Below are positions 32,561 to 43,524 of a stretch of DNA of 64,000 nucleotides, one piece after another. Position numbers and translations under genes: made by a program. Where the stretch lies: NCBI GenBank assembly GCA_963576565.1, contig OY755042.1:12688262-12752261 (forward strand), written 5' to 3'. The stretch is from Aspidapion aeneum. Lineage: Eukaryota > Arthropoda > Insecta > Coleoptera > Brentidae. Within the stretch, counting starts at the first letter, position 1. Every line of letters starts with the position of its first letter. Below the pieces are notes generated by a model. It was not told the DNA's origin. It did no database searches and was given only the letters and a program-made list of their open reading frames with translations.

Positions 32561-35500
32561 AAAATCATTCGGTCTATAAAGTAAAATTAAGAAAAAAACA
32601 ACATTTCTATAAAAAAGATAATATGGGTTGGTGTTTAAAAAAAAAAGATCAGAAACACTTAGACATACAATTTTGGTAAAATGGGAGAAAAGTGGCGCTA
32701 TTTCGAATCCAATCAGATACTGTATATAAAAATTAATTTTGCAAATATTGAGCAATAAATAATTAATAATAAAGGCATTGTTTATTTTTTGCTGGATATT
32801 TTATATCTTCTGTAGATATTTTTAGTTTCGATACTAGCTCAGTCATATTAGGTGAAAAAACCCTGAAACTTGGAAAAATAGGTGCAAGCTGGATTTTGGG
32901 GAAAACATCCCGACATATTCTCCGCCAAAATCAACCTTGAGCTTCGCTAGATAGGCCCCAAAGGTCCTAAAAATCAGTATTTTGCAATTGAGAAGAGAGA
33001 AAAAATAACGCAAAATCATTCGGTCTATAAAGTAAAATCAAGAAAAAAACAACATTTTTATAAAAAAAATAATATGGGTTGGTGTTTAAAAAAAAAGATC
33101 AGAAACACTTAGACATACAATTTTGGTAAAATGGGAGAAAAGTGGCGCTATTTCGAATCCAATCAGATACTGTATATAAAAATTAATTTTGCAAATATTG
33201 AGCAATAAATAATTAATAATAAAGGCATTGTTTATTTTTTGCTGGATATTTTATATCTTGTGTAGATATTTTTAGTTTCGATACTAGCTCAGTCATATTA
33301 GGTGAAAAAACCCTGAAACTTGGAAAAATAGGTGCAAGCTGGATTTTGGGGAAAACATCCCGACATATTCTCCGCCAAAATCAACCTTGAGCTTCGCTAG
33401 ATAGGCCCCAAAGGTCCTAAAAATCAGTATTTTGCAATTGAGAAGAGAGAAAAAAAACGCAAAATCATTCGGTCTATAAAGTATAATTAAGAAAAAAACA
33501 ACATTTTTATAAAAAAAATAATATGGGTTGGTGTTTAAAAAAAAGATCAGAAACACTTAGACATACAATTTTGGTAAAATGGGAGAAAAGTGGCGCTATT
33601 TTCGAATCCAATCAGATCAAAATCATTCGGTCTATAAAGTAAAATTAAGAAAAAAACAACATTTCTATAAAAAAGATAATATGGGTTGGTGTTTAAAAAA
33701 AAAGATCAGAAACACTTAGACATACAATTTTGGTAAAATGGGAGAAAAGTGGCGCTATTTCGAATCCAATCAGATACTGTATATAAAAATTAATTTTGCA
33801 AATATTGAGCAATAAATAATTAATAATAAAGGCATTGTTTATTTTTTGCTGGATATTTTATATCTTCTGTAGATATTTTTAGTTTCGATACTAGCTCAGT
33901 CATATTAGGTGAAAAAACCCTGAGACTTGGAAAAATAGGTGCAAGCTGGATTTTGGGGAAAACATCCCGACATATTCTCCGCCAAAATCAACCTTGAGCT
34001 TCGCTAGATAGGCCCCAAAGTTCCTAAAAATCAGTATTTTGCAATTGAGAAGAGAGAAAAAAAACGCAAAATCATTCGGTCTATAAAGTATAATTAAGAA
34101 AAAAACAACATTTTTATAAAAAAAATAATATGGGTTGGTGTTTAAAAAAAAAGATCAGAAACACTTAGACATACAATTTTGGTAAAATGGGAGAAAAGTG
34201 GCGCTATTTCGAATCCAATCAGATACTGTATATAAAAATTAATTTTGCAAATATTGAGCAATAAATAATTAATAATAAAGGCATTGTTTATTTTTTGCTG
34301 GATATTTTATATCTTGTGTAGATATTTTTAGTTTCGATACTAGCTCAGTCATATTAGGTGAAAAAACCCTGAAACTTGGAAAAATAGGTGCAAGCTGGAT
34401 TTTGGGGAAAACATCCCGACATATTCTCCGCCAAAATCAACCTTGAGCTTCGCTAGATAGGCCCCAAAGGTCCTAAAAATCAGTATTTTGCAATTGAGAA
34501 GAGAGAAAAAAAACGCAAAATCATTCGGTCTATAAAGTATAATTAAGAAAAAAACAACATTTTTATAAAAAAAATAATATGGGTTGGTGTTTAAAAAAAA
34601 AGATCAGAAACACTTAGACATACAATTTTGGTAAAATGGGAGAAAAGTGGCGCTATTTTCGAATCCAATCAGATCAAAATCATTCGGTCTATAAAGTAAA
34701 ATTATGAAAAAAACAACATTTCTATAAAAAAGATAATATGGGTTGGTGTTTAAAAAAAAAGATCAGAAACACTTAGACATACAATTTTGGTAAAATGGGA
34801 GAAAAGTGGCGCTATTTCGAATCCAATCAGATACTGTATATAAAAATTAATTTTGCAAATATTGAGCAATAAATAATTAATAATAAAGGCATTGTTTATT
34901 TTTTGCTGGATATTTTATATCTTCTGTAGATATTTTTAGTTTCGATACTAGCTCAGTCATATTAGGTGAAAAAACCCTGAGACTTGGAAAAATAGGTGCA
35001 AGCTGGATTTTGGGGGAAACATTCCGACATATTCTCCGCCAAAATCAACCTTGAGCTTCGCTAGATAGGCCCCAAAGGTCCTAAAAATCAGTATTTTGCA
35101 ATTGAGAAGAGAGAAAAAATAACGCAAAATCATTCGGTCTATAAAGTAAAATCAAGAAAAAAACAACATTTTTATAAAAAAAATGATATGGGTTGGTGTT
35201 TAAAAAAAAAGATCAGAAACACTTAGACATACAATTTTGGTAAAATGGGAGAAAAGTGGCGCTCCTTTGAATCCAATCAGATACTGTATATAAAAATTAA
35301 TTTTGCAAATATTGAGCAATAAATAATTAATAATAAAGGCATTGTTTATTTTTTGCTGGATATTTTATATCTTCTGTAGATATTTTTAGTTTCGATACTA
35401 GCTCAGTCATATTAGGTGAAAAAACCCTGAGACTTGGAAAAATAGGTGCAAGCTGGATTTTGGGGGAAACATTCCGACATATTCTCCGCCAAAATCAACC

Positions 35501-38500
35501 TTGAGCTTCGCTAGATAGGCCCCAAAGGTCCTAAAAATCAGTATTTTGCAATTGAGAAGAGAGAAAAAATAACGCAAAATCATTCGGTCTATAAAGTATA
35601 ATTAAGAAAAAAACAACATTTTTATAAAAAAAATAATATGGGTTGGTGTTTAAAAAAAAAGATCAGAAACACTTAGACATACAATTTTGGTAAAATGGGA
35701 GAAAAGTGGCGCTATTTTCGAATCCAATCAGATCAAAATCATTCGGTCTATAAAGTAAAATTAAGAAAAAAACAACATTTCTATAAAAAAGATAATATGG
35801 GTTGGTGTTTAAAAAAAAAAGATCAGAAACACTTAGACATACAATTTTGGTAAAATGGGAGAAAAGTGGCGCTATTTCGAATCCAATCAGATACTGTATA
35901 TAAAAATTAATTTTGCAAATATTGAGCAATAAATAATTAATAATAAAGGCATTGTTTATTTTTTGCTGGATATTTTATATCTTCTGTAGATATTTTTAGT
36001 TTCGATACTAGCTCAGTCATATTAGGTGAAAAAACCCTGAAACTTGGAAAAATAGGTGCAAGCTGGATTTTGGGGAAAACATCCCGACATATTCTCCGCC
36101 AAAATCAACCTTGAGCTTCGCTAGATAGGCCCCAAAGGTCCTAAAAATCAGTATTTTGCAATTGAGAAGAGAGAAAAAATAACGCAAAATCATTCGGTCT
36201 ATAAAGTAAAATCAAGAAAAAAACAACATTTTTATAAAAAAAATAATATGGGTTGGTGTTTAAAAAAAAAGATCAGAAACACTTAGACATACAATTTTGG
36301 TAAAATGGGAGAAAAGTGGCGCTATTTCGAATCCAATCAGATACTGTATATAAAAATTAATTTTGCAAATATTGAGCAATAAATAATTAATAATAAAGGC
36401 ATTGTTTATTTTTTGCTGGATATTTTATATCTTGTGTAGATATTTTTAGTTTCGATACTAGCTCAGTCATATTAGGTGAAAAAACCCTGAAACTTGGAAA
36501 AATAGGTGCAAGCTGGATTTTGGGGGAAACATTCCGACATATTCTCCGCCAAAATCAACCTTGAGCTTCGCTAGATAGGCCCCAAAGGTCCTAAAAATCA
36601 GTATTTTGCAATTGAGAAGAGAGAAAAAATAACGCAAAATCATTCGGTCTATAAAGTAAAATCAAGAAAAAAACAACATTTTTATAAAAAAAATAATATG
36701 GGTTGGTGTTTAAAAAAAAAGATCAGAAACACTTAGACATACAATTTTGGTAAAATGGGAGAAAAGTGGCGCTCCTTCGAATCCAATCAGATACTGTATA
36801 TAAAAATTAATTTTGCAAATATTGAGCAATAAATAATTAATAATAAAGGCATTGTTTATTTTTTGCTGGATATTTTATATCTTCTGTAGATATTTTTAGT
36901 TTTGATACTAGCTCAGTCATATTAGGTGAAAAAACCCTGAAACTTGGAAAAATAGGTGCAAGCTGGATTTTGGGGAAAACATCCCGACATATTCTCCGCC
37001 AAAATCAACCTTGAGCTTCGCTAGATAGGCCCCAAAGGTCCTAAAAATCAGTATTTTGCAATTGAGAAGAGAGAAAAAATAACGCAAAATCATTCGGTCT
37101 ATAAAGTAAAATCAAGAAAAAAACAACATTTTTATAAAAAAAATAATATGGGTTGGTGTTTAAAAAAAAAGATCAGAAACACTTAGACATACAATTTTGG
37201 TAAAATGGGAGAAAAGTGGCGCTATTTCGAATCCAATCAGATACTGTATATAAAAATTAATTTTGCAAATATTGAGCAATAAATAATTAATAATAAAGGC
37301 ATTGTTTATTTTTTGCTGGATATTTTATATCTTGTGTAGATATTTTTAGTTTCGATACTAGCTCAGTCATATTAGGTGAAAAAACCCTGAGACTTGGAAA
37401 AATAGGTGCAAGCTGGATTTTGGGGGAAACATTCCGACATATTCTCCGCCAAAATCAACCTTGAGCTTCGCTAGATAGGCCCCAAAGGTCCTAAAAATCA
37501 GTATTTTGCAATTGAGAAGAGAGAAAAAATAACGCAAAATCATTCGGTCTATAAAGTAAAATCAAGAAAAAAACAACATTTTTATAAAAAAAATAATATG
37601 GGTTGGTGTTTAAAAAAAAAGATCAGAAACACTTAGACATACAATTTTGGTAAAATGGGAGAAAAGTGGCGCTATTTTCGAATCCAATCAGATCAAAATC
37701 ATTCGGTCTATAAAGTAAAATTAAGAAAAAAACAACATTTCTATAAAAAAGATAATATGGGTTGGTGTTTAAAAAAAAAGATCAGAAACACTTAGACATA
37801 CAATTTTGGTAAAATGGGAGAAAAGTGGCGCTATTTCGAATCCAATCAGATACTGTATATAAAAATTAATTTTGCAAATATTGAGCAATAAATAATTAAT
37901 AATAAAGGCATTGTTTATTTTTTGCTGGATATTTTATATCTTCTGTAGATATTTTTAGTTTCGATACTAGCTCAGTCATATTAGGTGAAAAAACCCTGAG
38001 ACTTGGAAAAATAGGTGCAAGCTGGATTTTGGGGAAAACATCCCGACATATTCTCCGCCAAAATCAACCTTGAGCTTCGCTAGATAGGCCCCAAAGGTCC
38101 TAAAAATCAGTATTTTGCAATTGAGAAGAGAGAAAAAAAACGCAAAATCATTCGGTCTATAAAGTATAATTAAGAAAAAAACAACATTTTTATAAAAAAA
38201 ATAATATGGGTTGGTGTTTAAAAAAAAAGATCAGAAACACTTAGACATACAATTTTGGTAAAATGGGAGAAAAGTGGCGCTATTTCGAATCCAATCAGAT
38301 ACTGTATATAAAAATTAATTTTGCAAATATTGAGCAATAAATAATTAATAATAAAGGCATTGTTTATTTTTTGCTGGATATTTTATATCTTGTGTAGATA
38401 TTTTTAGTTTCGATACTAGCTCAGTCATATTAGGTGAAAAAACCCTGAAACTTGGAAAAATAGGTGCAAGCTGGATTTTGGGGAAAACATCCCGACATAT

Positions 38501-40258
38501 TCTCCGCCAAAATCAACCTTGAGCTTCGCTAGATAGGCCCCAAAGGTCCTAAAAATCAGTATTTTGCAATTGAGAAGAGAGAAAAAAAACGCAAAATCAT
38601 TCGGTCTATAAAGTATAATTAAGAAAAAAACAACATTTTTATAAAAAAAATAATATGGGTTGGTGTTTAAAAAAAAAGATCAGAAACACTTAGACATACA
38701 ATTTTGGTAAAATGGGAGAAAAGTGGCGCTATTTTCGAATCCAATCAGATCAAAATCATTCGGTCTATAAAGTAAAATTAAGAAAAAAACAACATTTCTA
38801 TAAAAAAGATAATATGGGTTGGTGTTTAAAAAAAAAGATCAGAAACACTTAGACATACAATTTTGGTAAAATGGGAGAAAAGTGGCGCTATTTCGAATCC
38901 AATCAGATACTGTATATAAAAATTAATTTTGCAAATATTGAGCAATAAATAATTAATAATAAAGGCATTGTTTATTTTTTGCTGGATATTTTATATCTTC
39001 TGTAGATATTTTTAGTTTCGATACTAGCTCAGTCATATTAGGTGAAAAAACCCTGAGACTTGGAAAAATAGGTGCAAGCTGGATTTTGGGGGAAACATTC
39101 CGACATATTCTCCGCCAAAATCAACCTTGAGCTTCGCTAGATAGGCCCCAAAGGTCCTAAAAATCAGTATTTTGCAATTGAGAAGAGAGAAAAAATAACG
39201 CAAAATCATTCGGTCTATAAAGTAAAATCAAGAAAAAAACAACATTTTTATAAAAAAAATGATATGGGTTGGTGTTTAAAAAAAAAGATCAGAAACACTT
39301 AGACATACAATTTTGGTAAAATGGGAGAAAAGTGGCGCTCCTTTGAATCCAATCAGATACTGTATATAAAAATTAATTTTGCAAATATTGAGCAATAAAT
39401 AATTAATAATAAAGGCATTGTTTATTTTTTGCTGGATATTTTATATCTTCTGTAGATATTTTTAGTTTCGATACTAGCTCAGTCATATTAGGTGAAAAAA
39501 CCCTGAGACTTGGAAAAATAGGTGCAAGCTGGATTTTGGGGGAAACATTCCGACATATTCTCCGCCAAAATCAACCTTGAGCTTCGCTAGATAGGCCCCA
39601 AAGGTCCTAAAAATCAGTATTTTGCAATTGAGAAGAGAGAAAAAATAACGCAAAATCATTCGGTCTATAAAGTAAAATCAAGAAAAAAACAACATTTTTA
39701 TAAAAAAAATAATATGGGTTGGTGTTTAAAAAAAAAGATCAGAAACACTTAGACATACAATTTTGGTAAAATGGGAGAAAAGTGGCGCTATTTCGAATCC
39801 AATCAGATACTGTATATAAAAATTAATTTTGCAAATATTGAGCAATAAATAATTAATAATAAAGGCATTGTTTATTTTTTGCTGGATATTTTATATCTTG
39901 TGTAGATATTTTTAGTTTCGATACTAGCTCAGTCATATTAGGTGAAAAAACCCTGAAACTTGGAAAAATAGGTGCAAGCTGGATTTTGGGGAAAACATCC
40001 CGACATATTCTCCGCCAAAATCAACCTTGAGCTTCGCTAGATAGGCCCCAAAGGTCCTAAAAATCAGTATTTTGCAATTGAGAAGAGAGAAAAAAAACGC
40101 AAAATCATTCGGTCTATAAAGTATAATTAAGAAAAAACAACATTTTTATAAAAAAAATAATATGGGTTGGTGTTTAAAAAAAAAGATCAGAAACACTTAG
40201 ACATACAATTTTGGTAAAATGGGAGAAAAGTGGCGCTATTTTCGAATCCAATCAGATC
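32561..40258. repeat. Higher-order repeat part of the satellite (450 + 608 = 1,058 bp)
   Basis: The junction AATCAGATC|AAAATCATTCGG marks the 158-bp extra block. It ends at 32560, 33618, 34675, 35734, 37694, 38751 and 40258. Spacings are 1,058, 1,057, 1,059, 1,960, 1,057 and 1,507, that is 1,058 plus 0, 1 or 2 extra 450-bp units. Confidence 0.9.
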
Positions 40259-41265
40259 AAAATCATTCGGTCTATAAAGTAAAATTAAGAAAAAAACAAC
40301 ATTTCTATAAAAAAGATAATATGGGTTGGTGTTTAAAAAAAAAGATCAGAAACACTTAGACATACAATTTTGGTAAAATGGGAGAAAAGTGGCGCTATTT
40401 CGAATCCAATCAGATACTGTATATAAAAATTAATTTTGCAAATATTGAGCAATAAATAATTAATAATAAAGGCATTGTTTATTTTTTGCTGGATATTTTA
40501 TATCTTCTGTAGATATTTTTAGTTTCGATACTAGCTCAGTCATATTAGGTGAAAAAACCCTGAAACTTGGAAAAAATAGGTGCAAGCTGGATTTTGGGGG
40601 AAACATCCCGACATATTCTCCGCCAAAATCAACCTTGAGCTTCGCTAGATAGGCCCCAAAGGTCCTAAAAATCAGTATTTTGCAATTGAGAAGAGAGAAA
40701 AAATAACGCAAAATCATTCGGTCTATAAAGTAAAATCAAGAAAAAAACAACCTTTTTATAAAAAAAATAATATGGGTTGGTGTTTAAAAAAAAAGATCAG
40801 AAACACTTAGACATACAATTTTGGTAAAATGGGACAAAAGTGGCGCTATTTCAAATCCAATCAGATACTGTATATAAAAATTCATTTTGCAAATATTGAG
40901 CAATAAATAATTAATAATAAAGGCATTGTTTATTTTTTGCTGGATATTTTATATCTTCTGTAGATATTTTTAGTTTCGATACTAGCTCAGTCATATCAGG
41001 TGAAAAAACCCTGAAACTTGGAAAAATAGGTGCAAGCTAAATTTTGGGGGAAACATCCCGACATATTCTCCGCCAAAATCAACCTTGAGCTAGGCTAGAT
41101 AGACCCCAAAGGTCCTAAAAATCAGTATTTTGCAATTGAGAAGAGAAAAGAAAACGCAAAATCATTCGGTCTATAAAGTAAAATTAAGAAAAAAACAACC
41201 CAACATTTTTAAAAATATATTTTAAAAAAATGTTTTTTTTTTTAGTTTTATTTTTTCCGACCCTG

Positions 41266-41427
41266 TATAGTCCTTGCCATAGGCAGTTACACTTTTGTGA
41301 CATTTCCAACCTCTTTATTTATCATATGCATACTGAGAGCAACAAAAAAAAGTCTGAAAAATATGGCATGTCTTTGAGTTGTTTTTATCTGTGCATTTTT
41401 TTTGTCAACCTACAGTCAGCATCCTTT
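41266..41427. mobile_element. Truncated copy of the Tc1/mariner-type MITE at 58444
   Basis: TATAGTCCTTGCCATAGGCA and the following 150 bp match the left part of 58444-58739; the right terminus is lacking. Confidence 0.65.
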
Positions 41428-42090
41428 TATCCAGAGACACACCTTTATTATATTTGATATTCCAGCCAAACTGCTATTGATAGCAAAAATAGTATTTTAC
41501 TAAACTTTAATGGGGTTTAAACAAAATAAATGTAACCTAAGGGTAGTTTTACCGAATAGTCGTACATAGTTTTACCGAATAGTCGTTGTGTCATGATTTT
41601 TCCCCAAATATATATATATATGTATACTAAAAGCTCTAGTTTCTAAGATATCCACAAAAAATAAGGTGTGAAAAAAAAACATATTTTTTTGTATTTCCCG
41701 AATTTTGTAGTCCTACATGTCTTCTTTTATAACTTATTTTCAAAGCTGAAAAAATTTATTTTTCAACGATATACATCACTCCCACGTCAAAGATACACCC
41801 CATATCTTGCATAGGTAACATCTTTGATTATACAACTCTCAGTCTTGTAAACATTGGTAACATGTAATTATTGCCAAAATATTAGATTTTTTTTTATTTT
41901 TGCTAAAAATATGTACCCAATTATAACACGTAAAAACTGGCTATGAGATTAACCATTGATTATACAATTAATCAAAGGATTAACACATGGCTATTGACAC
42001 AGTTCAGCTGATTTCCAAATATAAATATCCTTTTCAAAGTGACGTTTTTTCGACCCAATTTACTTAGTTTAGTGTGATTGGGTCAAGTTA
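41428..42090. other. Intergenic DNA without recognised gene
   Basis: It contains a 25-bp direct repeat (AGTTTTACCGAATAGTCGT, at 41547 and 41570) and a short (TA)n run at 41612-41626. Nothing else was recognised. Confidence 0.4.
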
Positions 42091-42094
42091 AACA

Positions 42095-42165
42095 AGAAAT
42101 CTTTTTCTTTCTACCCCGACGTTTCGGACCTTCATTGGGCCATACTCATGGCACTAAAATGCATC
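42095..42165 (-). mobile_element. Possible Penelope-like element fragment
   Basis: The minus strand reads GAGTATGGCCCAATGAAGGT followed by CCGAAACGTCGGGG. Such 'GGCCC...GGTCCGAAACGTCGG' sequence is common near ends of insect Penelope-like elements. No coding part is left. Confidence 0.35.
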
Positions 42166-42206
42166 AACACATTTTCAAAATCTTAGTAAAGTTATGACAA
42201 ATTAAA

Positions 42207-42692
42207 ATACTCTGCCAATCTATGGGCACATAAGCTTACACTGGGTACTATAGTTTTAGTGTATCTACTTGAAAGCTAATATAACTAAAAACTGAAGCAT
42301 ATTTTATTGAACTCCAGACTCAATTACCTTTCGTTTGATACCACACAAGCCATGTTTTGACTTAAACTCAAATTTTTGAAATCTACCCCCACCCTTTTAT
42401 TTGGTTTGTGTTCGGTGGATTTTGTTCATTTTTAAATGGGACCATCTCGGCCTAAAACCCAGCCTAGGTACCAAATTTCATTAAAATCGGCCAAGCGGTT
42501 TTTGAGTTATGCGCGTTGGTCGTTACAGACAGACATACAGACAGACAGACAGACGGCGCAACAAAAAAGTTTCAAAATCATCTGAAACGCAAAGATATAT
42601 AAAAATTTTTGAAATCGGAGCAACTTTTTTTTTTCGAAAAAATTAGGATCACCATAGCTCACACTACTATAGTATAGTATATGTGTGAGCTA
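42207..42692 (-). mobile_element. Palindrome-ended repeat element, copy 3
   Basis: The left end ATACTCTGCCAATCTATGGG and the right end GTGTGAGCTAA are conserved. Only one minisatellite unit is present. GACA repeats are at 42527-42555. Confidence 0.75.
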
Positions 42693-42699
42693 AAATTTT

Positions 42700-42758
42700 T
42701 AGCTCACACATATACTATACTATAGTAGTGTGAGCTATGGTGATCCTAATTTTTTTTT
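42700..42758 (+). mobile_element. Head-to-head partial copy of the palindrome-ended element
   Basis: AGCTCACACATATACTATAC... to TGGTGATCCTAATTTTT is the first 59 bp of the element, placed 8 bp from the end of copy 3 in opposite orientation. The pair makes an almost perfect palindrome of about 118 bp (42641-42758). Confidence 0.8.
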
Positions 42759-42759
42759 A

Positions 42760-43260
42760 TTGGTATGTTTGACATGGAATATCGTATATACACATATAGG
42801 TATGTATCTTTCTGACAATGATTATTTCACAAGTAAAGCCTGATCCGCAGTTTGATTTAGAGCTGCTGCTAGCTATTTCTCTCTTGAAATAAGAGAGAGG
42901 GACAGAGAAATTCAAGTTTGACAGGAGGTAAATTCTTGGCGTTTGTTATGAAGTTTTTTTAGATTTGATTCATATCGGAGAAAAACCTGTTGATTAATTA
43001 TAGAAACTCACGTGTAAAATCACAACGTCTGAATCCTCAACTCATAAAAAGCTAATCTATCAAATAATAAAAACAACTGTGGGGGCAAAACCACAATAAA
43101 AAAGTTTGTAAAAATACTTCTATAAATAAAAAAAAAACTGCCAAATCCGGGTCTCCAACGGCATTTACATAAAAAAGTTAGCCTTAATCGGTGTTATTTA
43201 TATACGTATATCTATGTAGGTACCTAATAAAAAAACAACAAAACCTTTAAATCATAAATA
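42760..43260. other. Unannotated DNA downstream of M-Ras
   Basis: No repeat border, exon or RNA gene was recognised. Confidence 0.35.
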
Positions 43261-43266
43261 GCAAAT

Positions 43267-43272
43267 TTTATT
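43267..43272 (-). terminator. M-Ras polyadenylation signal (candidate)
   Basis: AATAAA on the minus strand, 160 bp after the M-Ras stop codon. Other AT-rich candidates exist nearby. Confidence 0.4.
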
Positions 43273-43431
43273 TAAAAAATATTGGTTGACAATAAAATAT
43301 TACACCAACTTTGGTAAAAAATTCATTGTGCCTTGAGTTAAAGTTCTCTGCGCTCGCAACAGAAATAAAGCAATGCTTACCTCGGTACGTAATTTGGTAT
43401 AGTATGGTAAAAAAAATAACGTAACCTGGTT

Positions 43432-43524
43432 TTAAATAATGGCACATTTAAACCACCTTGAAATTTTTTTTCTTTTTCGTCTGTCAGCACCATTTTGTGG
43501 TTGATTACGAACAATTCTCACAAC
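43432..43524 (-). CDS. MRAS: M-Ras coding exon 4 (terminal)
   Basis: Acceptor TATTTTAG. It codes residues 169-198: [12 protein letters not shown], the basic [13 protein letters not shown] and CAII, then [11 protein letters not shown] aligns with LVRVIRQQ of vertebrate M-Ras. This exon is too short to appear as a long open frame and is recognised only through the joined protein. Confidence 0.92.
   Translation of the reverse strand, partial: VVRIVRNQPQNGADRRKRKKISRWFKCAII

Larger units (their letters stand above)
27690..41205. repeat. Satellite array, about 27 units of 450 bp with higher-order structure
   Basis: Using AAAGGCATTGTTTATTTTTT as phase mark, units start at 27860, 28268, 29037, 29487, 29937, 30378, 30820, 31262, 31709, 32161, 32771, 33221, 33828, 34277, 34885, 35335, 35945, 36395, 36845, 37295, 37904, 38353, 38961, 39411, 39861, 40468 and 40919. 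The basic period is 450 bp (442 in an early block, 408 in the first unit). Seven units are 607-610 bp long because they carry an extra 158 bp. Units at both edges are the most diverged; the central ones are almost identical. The 85-88-aa frames on the minus strand repeat with the unit and are broken in many copies; no function is suggested. The array fills the space between the convergent 3' ends of NCBP3 and M-Ras. Confidence 0.97.

Noticed and set aside
29028..40717. Repeated 85-88-aa open frames on the minus strand of the satellite
   Set aside because: They follow the 450-bp period, overlap the AT-rich unit boundary and are broken in most units by small indels. There is no domain, splice site or start context. 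Treated as a by-product of the repeat.
27690..41205. CRISPR-like or gene-cluster explanation of the array
   Set aside because: Units are 450 bp without spacers, and the surrounding genes are eukaryotic and spliced. The structure is satellite DNA.
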